Shown one piece after another: positions 47,300 through 58,500 of a DNA stretch of 64,000 nt; position 1 is the stretch's first letter, and every line of letters starts with the position of its first letter. The notes beneath the pieces were generated by a model. That model ran no database searches. It was given only the letters and a program-made list of their open reading frames with translations, and was not told where the DNA came from. The translations under genes and the position numbers were made by a program. Origin of the DNA: Holacanthus passer (taxonomy: Eukaryota; Chordata; Actinopteri; Pomacanthidae); contig JAFREQ010000042.1 of assembly GCA_025331565.1 (NCBI GenBank), forward strand, positions 2,366,501-2,430,500. Direction: 5' to 3'.

Positions 47300-48573
47300 T
47301 CAAGTGATGACCAGTTCCTTATAAAGCTGCAGCGGATGCTCCTCGATGTATTTCTTTATATACCAACAGGACACATGAGCCTTGAGGTTCTCTTCAACCA
47401 GGAAGTCCATGGCAGCCTGTAAAAGAAACAAATACATAGAAAAACATTTAATACACAACTTGTCTGATGCCTGCGATGAATGACAGGTTCAACTCTGACC
47501 TTTGACAGCAGGGCAGCAACACCTCGACCCCGAAACGTCTCCGGTACGTAGGTGGACACCAGATCCACCTCCTTGTCCCCGGTGAACCTGTAGTGAAGCA
47601 CAGCACAGTCCTGAGATCCTGTGGACAGACAGAAGACAGAAGACAAATTTAAAATTACTGGGGAGTGTGAACAGCTGTGGAGGGAATCAGTTTCAGAATC
47701 TTATTTTTTATTTTATGTCATTTCGAAAATTCCTGTACCAAGTTTCTTTTTTCTGGTTTACAGCAGAATTCTAGAAGTGTAATATTATAATGTCACTGTA
47801 GCGCCCCCTGTGGGTAGAAATGTGCAATGTGGAAAACGTTCACAAATATGTTCAAATAACTTTATCAACCAGTCAGAATCAAACAAGGATCAAAATGAAC
47901 CACTTAAATACGATGAGGGACACTGTGTGGAACTAAATTCAGTCCTGGGTCCAAAATCTCTTTTGCATTTTAACCATGTGACAGAGGTTTTAAAGCTCTA
48001 CCAAACTCCCTTCAAATAAACCTTTATTTAGGAGGACGCCGCTTGCCTGCTACAGCTGTGAATCCTGGGCAAATAGCCACAAATGTACGAAAATGTGCCA
48101 ATAATTCTGATAATATCTTTTCCGAAGTGTTGAGAAATTACAAGAAATACAAGTCATTCGTATCATACACGCATCGTTTGCCTTTTGGGGGAAGCACATT
48201 AAATTCTAAGATTTTTAAATGGAGTTTGGTTGGACCTTCTCTCCTTCAGAAACAGAACATGGTCGATATTGGAGCAGAAGCAACAAAACTTATTTATATT
48301 CTGACATAAATTAATCGACATGTTTCCTGTGTCTGCGATTCACCAGGCCTCGGGCGGACACCGGCCTCCCCTGCTGATTCTCCCCGGGCCCCGGAGCCTC
48401 GTCCCCGGATCCCTCTGCTTACCGGCGCCGCTGCCCGGAGCGACGGTGAAGCGTCGGTTGTGTCGGTCGTGTTTCACCGTCAAACCGCAGCTGGAGCTCA
48501 AAGAACTGACGGTCTGATACGAGTTCACTCTGAGAGTTAATGTGGTGAATCTGGAAAATATTTTAAAAGCCAT
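47300..48573 (-). CDS. natd1: NATD1, N-acetyltransferase domain-containing 1
   Basis: Exons: 48573-48423, 47618-47500, 47416-47300, joined in frame to 128 residues. It is a minimal GNAT-like domain protein of the YjdJ/NATD1 type; substrate and physiological role are unknown. Recognisable parts: VKHDRHNRRFTV at the first strands, VDLVSTYVPETFRGRGVAALL (acetyl-CoA loop with RGRG), then AAMDFLVEENLKAHVSCWYI and KKYIEEHP near the end. Human NATD1 is 113 residues. Here the N-terminus is different: about 30 residues (MAFKIFSRFTTLTLRVNSYQ and onward) rich in R, S, T and hydrophobics with no acidic residue, which looks like a mitochondrial presequence. The ATG at 48573 is the first in frame. Human NATD1 is on 17p11.2, not beside GSG1L2. 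Identity good; targeting is inferred. Confidence 0.9.
47755..47835 (+). repeat. Fragment of a GCGCCCCCTGTGG-type repeat in NATD1 intron 1
   Basis: The string actgtagcgccccctgtggg is a common short motif in fish dispersed repeats. Boundaries are unclear. Confidence 0.3.
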
Positions 48574-48599
48574 TGACACACGAAAATATACTGAGTGTG

Positions 48600-49280
48600 A
48601 ACTGCATGTAGTTGTAATTGTACAGACTGTCCGCTAGGAGGCAGCACATGCGCAGAGGACAATAATCACCTGCTTCATGACCTTTATTTGACCTCTGAAG
48701 GACAAAGCAGGGTTTAAATTATTATTATTATATAATAACATTTCTTTTACTGCTCAGGTGATGAACATAACCAAGAATCACAGCCACAATTTAAAGATGG
48801 AAAAAGTCATTTTAACACTCAAATTGTTTTATATGTTTTATACAATCTTCTGACACAGACTGCAGGTGATGTGCAGTATGAAAGTCTCATGTTATTACAT
48901 ACACTTTAAAGTTCTGTAATTTCCAAATAATTTTCTGAGAAATGTTCTAAAAATAGCTCTATAGTTTGGTATTAATTATACAAGCATCCACAAAAGTGTT
49001 CCGGCTAATTGCAGGTATAATAGAGTTTTTCAATCAGTGCACAGCAGATCAGTACAAGAAGAAATGTGAAATTCATCTGGATGCAAACATGCAATTCAAC
49101 ACATATACAGAGTATGGGTTTTCTAATAATAAATGAATTATTACTTGAATTTAAACTGAGCTTTGATTAGTGCCATATTACACAGTTCTTAGAAATTATG
49201 GACCTATAATATAAAGTGTTAGTGTTTTCTTTGTTCCTGGTGCCAGAAATAAAGCGAAGTTTGACATGACACATAAACAC
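48600..49280. other. Intergenic DNA upstream of NATD1
   Basis: No gene seen. A GC-containing patch (gtccgctaggaggcagcacatgcgcagag, near 48630-48660) lies 60-85 bases upstream of the NATD1 start codon and may be part of its promoter. The rest is A/T-rich. Confidence 0.4.
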
Positions 49281-49287
49281 TGTTATT

Positions 49288-49293
49288 TTTATT
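49288..49293 (-). terminator. dhrs7c: Possible polyadenylation signal of DHRS7C
   Basis: AATAAA on the minus strand, about 500 bases after the stop codon. Confidence 0.35.
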
Positions 49294-49794
49294 CCTAACG
49301 TTATCAAGTCCACAAATACAAGAACAGTTGCATTTTCTTCAAAATGGACTATTACGTTATTACATTATGTAACTTCAGCACTCAGATGATCGTTTGATAT
49401 ACGCTAACCTGTAAAATACACACAAGACAATTCGTCCTGATGGAGAAACTGTGTACAACTATACATATGAGGTGTAAAAATCATCATCATAGTTCAAGAG
49501 CATATTTATGACCAAAACTCAGATGGTTTAAATTCAGTCAGAGGGTTCACATCTTAATGATAGCTCAAGAGATTTAACAGGAGAAAACATTAATCCACAC
49601 AAACAACAGATCATCAGTATTATTTTTGCTTTGCCTGCATGGATGAACAAGTGATTGTGAGTGAAACACCATCCCCAGACCTTTCTGTCATTTCCAGCCA
49701 TACTTCATTTTCAACATTTCCACTGGTTTGTTCCACCTCGTCATAAATCTCCTCAGTCATTACAGTGTCGGCTGCGTTCTGTGTGGCAGCGGCT

Positions 49795-51957
49795 CTACAT
49801 CTTCTCCGAGGCAGCAGCGTTGTTCACTCCTGCAGCCATCACAGCGAAGAACACATTAGGGAAGAAGGACCTGGTGTAGATGGCCACCTTGGGGAGCGAG
49901 GGAGCGATTACCACCTCTTTCTTCTTATTGTTCAGAGTCTTCACAATCTCAGTCGCTGCCTCATCTGGAGAAACGCCGAGCGGTTTCTTCGTGTACAACA
50001 CTGCAAAGAGCAGAGAGAGACAGGTGGGGTAGAAGGACGAAATACTGGCCCTTTCCATTTCAGTTTCTATTGATCAGTTAACTAAATTATCATGAAGTAA
50101 TTTTTACACAGTAAACCAAGGGCCTCTGGGGCCCCTGGTTATCTTGGGCCCCAGGGCAGTTGCCTGCTTTGCTTGATCGATAACGTAGTCTTGTGTAGAA
50201 CAGAATGAAAAACATATTGACATTATGAAAATTTTGCTCTTGTGGGCTTCAGATAAAGGTCAAGTGGTCACTAATAATTCATCCTCTGGGAACCGTGAAC
50301 ATTCACAGAATGTGAATCAAATCAGCCTGTGAATTTGTCAAAGTGTTGGTGAGGGAAAAACTCGTCCTGATGATGTTGCCCAGAAGCGAAATCAATCAGA
50401 ATCATCTAGAGACCACGAATCACAGCAGTCAAGATCCTATATGTTCCTGTGCAGTAAAAGCAATATAATGATTTTCCTGGTTTCCTTTGATCTTACTTAC
50501 AGGACCAGATGGATTTGGAGGAGGCGGTGTTCTCAGATGAAGAGGGGCTGATGAAGGTGTGGTTGATGGTGCTGACAGAGATGCCGTACTCTTCCACTTC
50601 AGCTCGCAGGCAGTCAAAGAAAGCCTGAACTGCATGTTTAGAGGCTGCGTCTGGAAACAAAATGCAAAGTAAAACACCTGAATGTGATTCCAAAAAACCT
50701 GAACCTGTTTACCTGTGGAATGTGAAACAGGTGTTTTTGGATCAGTCCACAACTTTCACAGTCTTTTGTTGCTCCTGTCCCAACTTGTTTGAAACGTTAA
50801 TATGTTCTTTGTGTCGTGTGATACCTCATATAAGAATTTAAAATGTCTCCGTCTTTCTCTTCGTAAACTCACATGTGGTGCGAAACGGCACAGCCAGTTT
50901 TCCTTGGATGCTGTTGACCAGCAGCAGGTGACCAGTTCTCCTGGAGATCATGGAGGGCAGCACACCTGAAACAGAAAGGTTCAACCACTGCAAAGAAGCA
51001 ACAGAAGGAAATGTGACAACACGATCCTACAAATCTAATTCTGCAAGTTTCCATCGTCACCTTTAGCCAGCGTGGCCGGTCCGAAGTAGTTGTTGTCCAT
51101 CAGTAACTTGTCCATCTCCAGAGACAAACTCTGTGCAGGTGCTTTGACCTTCATGCTGCTGTTGAGGATGAGAATATCCAGGCAGCCGTAACACTCCAGG
51201 ATCTCTGCGATCACCTCAGGCATGCTGTCCATATCGCCAAAATCCAGAAGCACCAGTTTGGGAGGAAACGTCTGAGGAGGAGAAACAGTAGTAACTAAGT
51301 ACATTTACTCACGTTTTGAGGTATTTTGCTTGAGTGCATCCATTTTAAGCTACTATATATCACTATTCCACTACATATATCTGTCAGCTGTACTTTTCAG
51401 ATTGACATTTTAATCATCTCACAACCTCTCAGATTGTCTTGTATCCCTCAACTAGCTAACTTCGTATAAAGTAGTTCAAATGCTCCACCTCAAGCAGCTA
51501 CTCACACATTATAACGTCAAATATAATCAGTCAGTCATCACCGTCTTTTCCTTTTTCTTATTGCTGTATACTCACCACAGTGGGGTCTGAGACGTTTGCC
51601 AAATCATCTGCAAGTTGTTCAAGTTTCTCCCAGCTTTTCCCGCAGAGGATCAGCCGGGCTCCTCCTTTGTGAAAAACGCCTGCACATTCTTCAGTGATAC
51701 ATTAAAAAACAGGACATAAAAATAACATCAAACAGATGAACAGAAGGCAAGATTAATTTCTTATTCTTGTCTCTAACAACAAAGCTTACGTCACCTTTTC
51801 CAAGCCCAGACAAAGCATCAGTTATCACCACCACCTTGTTGCGGACCGATGTTTTGGACAACAGGCCGATAACGGCACCATAGAGGTAGAAGAATCCGGC
51901 CGTCAGCACGACGACACACGGCACCAGGAGAACAGTGGTGGTCCACACCGGGTCCAT
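49795..51957 (-). CDS. dhrs7c: DHRS7C (SRP-35), muscle SR short-chain dehydrogenase
   Basis: DHRS7C is an SDR-family enzyme of the sarcoplasmic reticulum in heart and skeletal muscle, reported to act on retinol and to influence calcium handling and mTORC2-Akt signalling. Exons: 51957-51795, 51688-51576, 51271-51061, 50965-50873, 50650-50501, 50000-49795, joined in frame to 311 residues (family length). An N-terminal membrane segment spans residues 6-30. The cofactor loop is TDALSGLGKE (46-55), with D in place of the usual G after T, as in mammalian DHRS7C. Catalytic residues are N129 (LILNSS), S181 (LLLVNSIQG), Y194 and K198 (YAASK). The C-terminus is hydrophobic (FFPNVFFAVMAAGV). The first ATG precedes the membrane segment. 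One intron carries a dispersed repeat. Very secure. Confidence 0.95.
50116..50180 (+). repeat. GGGGCCCC-type dispersed repeat fragment
   Basis: It contains agggcctctggggcccctgg, then cttgggccccagggcagttg and cctgctttgc. The arms are partly complementary. A related shorter stretch, gtggggccccacaggaaat, lies at about 5296-5330 in GAS7 intron 1. Confidence 0.5.
50265..50345 (+). repeat. Dispersed fish repeat, 'CTCTGGGGATCATGAATG' family, copy 4
   Basis: It contains cactaataattcatcctctg, then gggaaccgtgaacattcacag and aatttgtcaaagtg. Diverged. Confidence 0.5.
51288..51420 (-). repeat. Dispersed 'AAGTAAAAGTACTAATACC' family repeat, copy 6, in DHRS7C intron 2
   Basis: It contains gtagtaactaagtacatttac, ttttgaggtattttgcttgag, ctactatatatcactattcc and tacttttcagattgaca. 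It ends within 20 bases of the 3' splice site of exon 51271-51061. Confidence 0.7.
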
Positions 51958-52064
51958 CTCCTGGAGGATGTCCTGAACAAGGTTTTAGTTTTATACTTTA
52001 ATACACAGAATTGAAAAAAGAAAAACACAATATATCTTTATATCTGCTCACACAACGTATTATA

Positions 52065-52320
52065 GTTCCACATTCTGGGAAATTTGTTTGTTTACTTTTT
52101 GGAGGAAAGTTAGATGAGATGATTGACATCAATCATAATACGTAATGTCTTGTTTCGTCTGCGCAAAAGTCAAAGTGTAAAATCCGTCTTTGTGCTAAGC
52201 TACAATAACTGATCTCTGACTGTTGCTTGAAAATGACGTCAATCTTCTCATCAAAATCTCAGGATGAAAGCAAATAAGCGAATTTCCCAAAATATTGAAC
52301 TATTCCTTTAGAAAAAGGAT
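52065..52320 (-). mobile_element. MITE-like non-autonomous DNA transposon upstream of DHRS7C
   Basis: The ends are inverted repeats of about 28 bases: attctgggaaatttgtttg on the left, and gcgaatttcccaaaatattg on the right as read on plus. Between lie gttagatgagatgattgac and ctttgtgctaagctac, interior blocks I recognise from a repeat common in percomorphs. Length is about 255 bases with no coding capacity. It starts about 110 bases upstream of the DHRS7C start codon. Confidence 0.7.
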
Positions 52321-52734
52321 CAATAAAACCAGTGCTGATGTTAACTAACACGTTTCTGTTGTAAAAGCATGTTTGAAGATTTCAACATACTTTTCAGATG
52401 GAAAATGATTTGGATCTGATGATGCAGATGAGATGGGATGAGATGAGACCAGGATCTAATGAACGTGATTTACATTTAAAAAGTGAGTGTTTCATACCCA
52501 AAAGCTCTCTGGCTCCGTAACATTGGAATCCATCTCACCCTCTACAACCATTTTTAAATCTAACTATTCTTACAGCTCTGAAATAAAAGCAGAGGAGACA
52601 TTTTTTAACCATGTTCTTAGATTAATAATCCAAATAAATGATGAATATCACAAGACGTTAGAGGGTCCCTGGACGTATCCAACGCTTCTCATTGGATAAT
52701 CAATTAAACAACCACAAGGAGACAAATCAACAAG

Positions 52735-53060
52735 AATCAAGAACATGCAAAATGATGATGAAGAGATACAAAACAACCATAGACACAAAATTGAAACGAA
52801 GATATGGAAAAAAACACAGACACATAAAATGACCTCAAAGAGACACAAACAACCACAAAGACACACAAAGTGATGACGAAGAAATGCAAACCAACGACAA
52901 GATACAAAACGACCACAGAGAGACTCAAGACTACAAAGAGATGCAAAACAACTACAAACAGACACAAATGATCACAAAGTCTTGCTCCCATGTCGGAGAG
53001 GTGGGGGGCCTTTTACTGGTCTGTGCCCAGGAGCCCATTGTCAACTTATCTGTCCATGAC
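52735..53060 (+). repeat. Degenerate minisatellite of ACAAAACGACCACAAAGAG units with a conserved tail
   Basis: From 52735 to 52979 about a dozen diverged units of 18-22 bases repeat. They are purine-rich and vary around acaaaacgaccacaaagaga. The run ends in a tail (52981-53060) with cttgctcccatgtcgg, ggggggccttttactgg and tctgtgcccaggagccc. The tail also occurs at 45405-45482. This is a known kind of composite repeat in fish genomes. Confidence 0.7.
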
Positions 53061-55390
53061 CTCATAGTGTTTGAGTTATAGAACAATCTTTCATAAGACA
53101 TATTTTATAAGACTTTTACATTAAGTGTCATCTGTTCAACCAAAGTTTTTGTCATCAGATTTTGAAAACCAACACTCACATGTTTTAGTTTTGTCCAACT
53201 GGGAGTTTGAAGATAACCTTTCGGTTTAGGTTTAACATGCCAAGCGCCGGCTGTTTGTCCAGAGAGGGGCTTCTAAATATAAACTGCCCCAGAAATAGAC
53301 ACCGTATCTCTCACAAAGACTGTGTCACAGAGTCCGAGCCACATTATTCCACAACAAAGTCAAGAGATACACAAACACGATCAATAAGTGAACAAGAGAA
53401 ACCGAGCACTTTTTATTCAATGCAGCAGTAAAATTAAAGATACAAACATGGTGTTACCCAGAATGCTTCAGTTGGTTGACAAAGTGTCTTGGCACTTTGC
53501 ACAAGTAACTGACAGATTAAAGAGAGCTGGTCGTTTCGGACTGACCTCGATATTGCAGGAAATGAATTTGCAGCCAGCGCTTTCTGCGTCTCAGGCCTCT
53601 GCAGGTGTTCTGGACTCTGGATTTATTCCCCTCCTGAGGAGCTGGAGCTGCTCGCCTCAGCAGCTCGTTCACAGAGCTCCTCCGACATGACAGCCGGCCG
53701 CCCGGCCGCAGCAATACTTTGGGATTTGAGCTCTTTTAATAGCAGCACAGCTGAGTCAGTTATTTTCCACGTATGTTGTCAACATGTTATGTTTAGAATG
53801 ACAGGAGGGCTGCTGGGTAGAGAACAGAGGCATTTCTATTGGCTATTGGCCACCTTTAGGCGACATTTCTGACATTGTAACGAATAATTATGCATGAAGC
53901 TTTTTTAGAGTCATGCATTTTTAAAAGGATCTTTCTCTTGAGCGTCAGGTGGAGAACAGTGATTGTGTGCAACTAAAATGGCCTGAGAAATAACAAAAAT
54001 ATTATTTATACTTTTATGCAAAAAAAATGAGTTGACATGGGCAAAGTAATAATTGTATGTGACGGCATTTAGATCCTATATGCACATAGTTTTAGTCCGT
54101 TTTTCCAGCGTTCTACATATTGTTTTGTAAGTAAAACTTTTTAACTGCTCCCAATTCGTCTTGTTTTTTGAAAATGGTGGTGGAAGAAATACTTGGATCC
54201 TACAATTTAGTAAAATAGTTGATATGACAATGTAAAAATACTGTTGCTGAAATTTATGAGAGTTGACCTCAGAGGGCTTCACTGTCCTTCACTGACCTGT
54301 GTGAGCAAACTGTGTGTGTCCGGAGGTGACGATAAGATGTCGACCTTGATGTGTTCAGAGACTTGATGATATGTGAGTCTGTTCTGAGCCAATGTGACTT
54401 TAAGTTTTTGGAAAGAACCAGGTCCATTTTTACATCATGTACTGAGGAAAGCAATGTCTGTTTTCTGTTGTCTGATGAAATGTTTTAAGTTTTAATGACT
54501 GATTTGATTTAATGATGATTTATTAAAACATTAGTCCGTTTTTACTAAGAACTGTGCTGCAACCAAATCCTGCTGGTTATTAGTTTGTGTGTGTGTGAGT
54601 GTGTGTGTGAAGAAATTAAATTCTGTCACTCAAGTTATATAAATTAGACGGCGTCACCGGATGTTGACATCATCACAATAAAGGCATAAAGCATTGACCT
54701 TGTTTTTTGACTGACAGCAAACATTTCAACAAAAACACAACTGCGTTAGTTTTATCCACAACCTCCTCTTAAAAGCATTCTTCTTTATTTGTTTATGTTA
54801 TTAATATTTCTACTTTTTGTGTATTAATTGCTTTATCTCACATAATCTCAATTGTTCTCAGTGTTGTCTTAAATTTTTAAGATTTGCATAATGGAGCTGC
54901 ATCAATCACATTAATGTGCGACTATTTTGATTCAAGCAAAATTGCAAAAATATTTTCTGATTCTAGCTTCTCAAATTGGATGATTTGCTGTTTTTCATTG
55001 TCTTATATAACCATAAATATAATATTTAAAGGTTTCAGACAAGCAAACATTAATTTGGCCTTTTGGAAATTGTGAGCAGCATTTTTTTTCACATTTTTTT
55101 TGACATTGTAATAAACTAAACTATTTACTGAGTACGTTTTTGACAGATTAATCCAAAATGCCAATAAATGTTAGTTACATTCATATTTGGATGTTTTTGC
55201 TGTTCATGTGCTTTTTGTTGTGCTTTAACTTATCACTGTCTAAACTGATATTAATTGACCATATTGGATTCATCCTTCCTTCATAATTTATAATTTGTGT
55301 TCTAATCAATTGTGTAAGCGATGAAGGTAACCGTAAATACAAACGTTTGTTGTGAGTGGTTTTATTTTGAAGGGGCTGTAACCGGATGCT
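53061..55390. other. Intergenic DNA between the 5' ends of DHRS7C and U2AF2
   Basis: Divergent genes. A partial dispersed repeat lies at 54175-54245 and a (GT)n-like run near 54585-54608. A GC-rich stretch at 53610-53720 (tcacagagctcctccgacat and gccgcccggccg) might be a short exon or promoter, but no protein was recognised. The rest is A/T-rich. Confidence 0.4.
54175..54245 (+). repeat. Dispersed 'AAGTAAAAGTACTAATACC' family repeat, copy 7 (fragment)
   Basis: It contains gtggtggaagaaatacttgg, then gatcctacaatttagtaaa. Left end only. Confidence 0.5.
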
Positions 55391-55531
55391 GTGTGTGTAC
55401 GTTGCGCGTGTTGGATCCGGATCCAGCTCTCAGCGGTTTTTGCTGCACCGACACGGCGGACTGCTCGCTTTTCATCCTCAGACCAGAACACACAGACCTG
55501 CCGGCTTTCACTCAGTCAATTTACCTACAAA
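55391..55531 (+). promoter_or_regulatory. u2af2: U2AF2 promoter and 5' leader region
   Basis: The stretch before the start codon is richer in CG (gttgcgcgtgttggatccgg and gacacggcggactgctcg) and lacks a TATA box, as expected of a housekeeping promoter. The exact start of transcription is not determined. Confidence 0.4.
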
Positions 55532-58500
55532 ATGTCGGATTTCGAGGAATTTGAGAAACAGCTGAGCGAAAATCGACAAGGTAAAAACGACCGATTTAAG
55601 CTAACGGAGCTGAACGTTAGCTGCCGCTGCTTTAATTTAATGAATGAAGAAACCGAGCTGACAACAACTTTAACGACTAGTTTCCCACATTATGACTCAG
55701 CTTGTTTCATGTTAGCTTCATTTATATTTAGCTTCATGATGCCGGTGATCTCATCCTCATCCTGTAGCCGCCACACCGCCGCTGCTTAATCTCTATAGAG
55801 GACTGAACGGAGTCTGGTGCCGGTGAGACTGAGCAGTGAATTTACCTGATGAGAGGCAGCGAGCAGCCGAACTCCATTAAAATCTTACACCTTTTAAAAT
55901 GTTGTCTTCTCCTGTAAAGATACATGCAGGAAGAAAAGACTTAATATAACATTGTCTTAGTCATTATGATGCACGTTTCAATTCGGCATAAATTATTAAT
56001 TGTTGCATCATATTATTAATAAAATTTATACAGAATCTCACAACAAAACAACAATAACTACTGATTATATATGATTATGATATATAGTTGTGATTCATGA
56101 TAATGCTCATCATCCGCATCATAGCTTTGATTTATGTTGCAGACCTAAAAATAAAGTCACAATGATTCACAATTATGGGAAACACAGATGACAGACAAAT
56201 ATAAGTAACAGAAGTTAAATTAATACTTGATCAGTCATTTATCAGAAAAGTAATTTGCAGCCAATAAGGTAACAGATTATTATCTACAGTGACACGCACC
56301 TCGTTCCATCTTCTTTGTGATTGAAACAACAAATAGATTTGGCCTTTTATAAAACAAGACATTTGAAGCTGCCACCTTCTGAAATATTTTCCAACATTTT
56401 AATGATTAAACAATTAGTTTGTCAATGGAGAAAATAATTATCAGACTAACTGAAATTGGAAATAAACATTTAACTCAAGCACAGTGAGGTAGAGCGGTGG
56501 AGTTTGAAAAAAGAAAGACAGTAAGGAAAAGGAGGTAATAAAGAAAAAAGGAAGCTTCCACTGAAACATACCACATCTAAAAGCTGACATTTAATCACCG
56601 TAGAGCTACCAGGTGAATCAGATCCACACAAAACCTCCTATCGACCTGTTCAAAGGTCTGAAGTCATGTTGTACCTGAGATCCTCTTTTTCCAAGAAGAA
56701 AGGCCACATTCACATTTCTATGATGAAGAAGAAATGTGGTGCAGCAGTCTCTTCACAGCACAGAGGAGACAGGAGGCTGTCAGAGCATGTATTTAATATA
56801 GACATACAGACTTTTGTACAGTTTCAGGTGCCACTTTTGTGAGATAACTGTTTTTATAAAAATGTCATTACCAGCAAGTAGTGCGTGTTATGAAATAACT
56901 CCAACAAGAGGATGTTTAATCAGTCACATAACTAAAAATACGTGTGTGGGTCACAGGACCTTTAATCTATAATAATACAAAATACTTTATAAGTTTCTCA
57001 TATGTTTGGTATGTAAAATCAAAGTTTGTTAAATAATTGCAGTGGAATAAAAAGTACAGTGTTTCCCTCTGAGAAGTTGTAGAGTCGAGGTATAAAATAG
57101 CTGAAATTGGAAATAAAAATATCTCTGAATTGTACTTAAGTACAGTACTTGAGTAAATGTACTTAGTTACTTTCCACCACTGCATAAAACTGAAAGGCAG
57201 TCAGAAAGTGAGAAGCAGGAATCAGAGGATGTTTGGTGGCATTGTTTGAAAAATGACTCAAGTAACTGATTATTAATGAAAATGTTTGCAGATTATTTTT
57301 CTGTCAATTGATTAATCAGCTGATTGTTGCAGCTCTTCTACATAAAGCATTACTGATACATTTAAGAGTATTTATTGGCAGAAATATTGATATTATAAAT
57401 TATTGCTTGTTGTACAGAGAGAGAAAGAGAGAGACACAAAAAGAGGAGTCGCAGTGGATCTCCCGGCCGAGGAGACAAACATCGCAGCTGGAGCAAAGAC
57501 CGAGGGAGCCGCAGTCGAGAGAAGCGAAGCCGCAGCAGAGAGCGGAAGAGCCGGGACCGCCGGAGCTCCTCCAGAGACCACAAGAAGCACAGGTCAGTGG
57601 GTGAAGGCTGCAGCACCAGCTCACAACGACACCAGGCAGGCTTTTATTGTGAAAAGATCAGCCAGAGTCCCCATCAGCTCAGGACCTTTTCACAACTCAC
57701 AGTCACAGAAAAAGCACAGGGTTTACTCCTAACATTAAACTTGCAATAGTCGCAATTTTGGCCACTTGGGGGCAGCAGAAACAAACTGGTCTCCACTTCC
57801 TCATGAGAAAAATATCTTTAAATGTTCATCAGCTAGTCTCTCTCATACGTTTCATTGCCTGAAGTCGTATTTTGTCATTCTTCTGCATCCAGTCACTCTC
57901 CGAGGCGAACAAGGAAGAAAAGGACCTGTAAATATTGGGATGTGCCTCCTCCTGGCTTTGAACACATCACGCCAATGCAATATAAAGCTATGCAAGGTAC
58001 TTATCATGTTCTCTGTGCTTGTCTATCCCTCCAGTCAGACCTCTTCAGAGCTACATCTACAAGTACTCCTTTCAGGAGTTTGCATGCGTCAGTGTTTTTG
58101 AGCTTGTATCCAGACCTGAACAAGGCTGTGGTTGTGCATCCAAAGGGGTCAGAATTCATACTATCTACTGTATATATTTAATTTTCACAGAAATTTTAAG
58201 GGTCACATTATCAGTCACTTCAAATGAATCAGCTAGAAATGAGTCATTGCCATTTTCCCTGATAAAATTATGGAGTGGAGGTTGCCGAGGCAACAGTTTT
58301 GTAGATGAAGATCCTCACATGCTCTCTCCTTCAGCGGCCGGACAGATACCAACAATAGCTCTGCTGGCGACGTCCACCACCACTGGAGTGGCTGCAGCAC
58401 CGACACAAGTGCCCATAGTTGGCAGTCAGATGACGAGACAAGCCAGACGCCTCTATGTTGGAAATATTCCCTTTGGAGTGACTGAGGTAAAGTCTCTGTT

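Noticed and set aside
52648..52965. Cysteine-rich minus-strand open frames (for example CSCFASLCSLESLCGRF)
   Set aside because: Translation of the acaaaacgaccacaaagag minisatellite on the opposite strand, not a gene.
57362..57624. Minus-strand open frames over U2AF2 exon 2
   Set aside because: Shadows of the RS-domain codons, whose purine-rich sequence lacks stops on the other strand.
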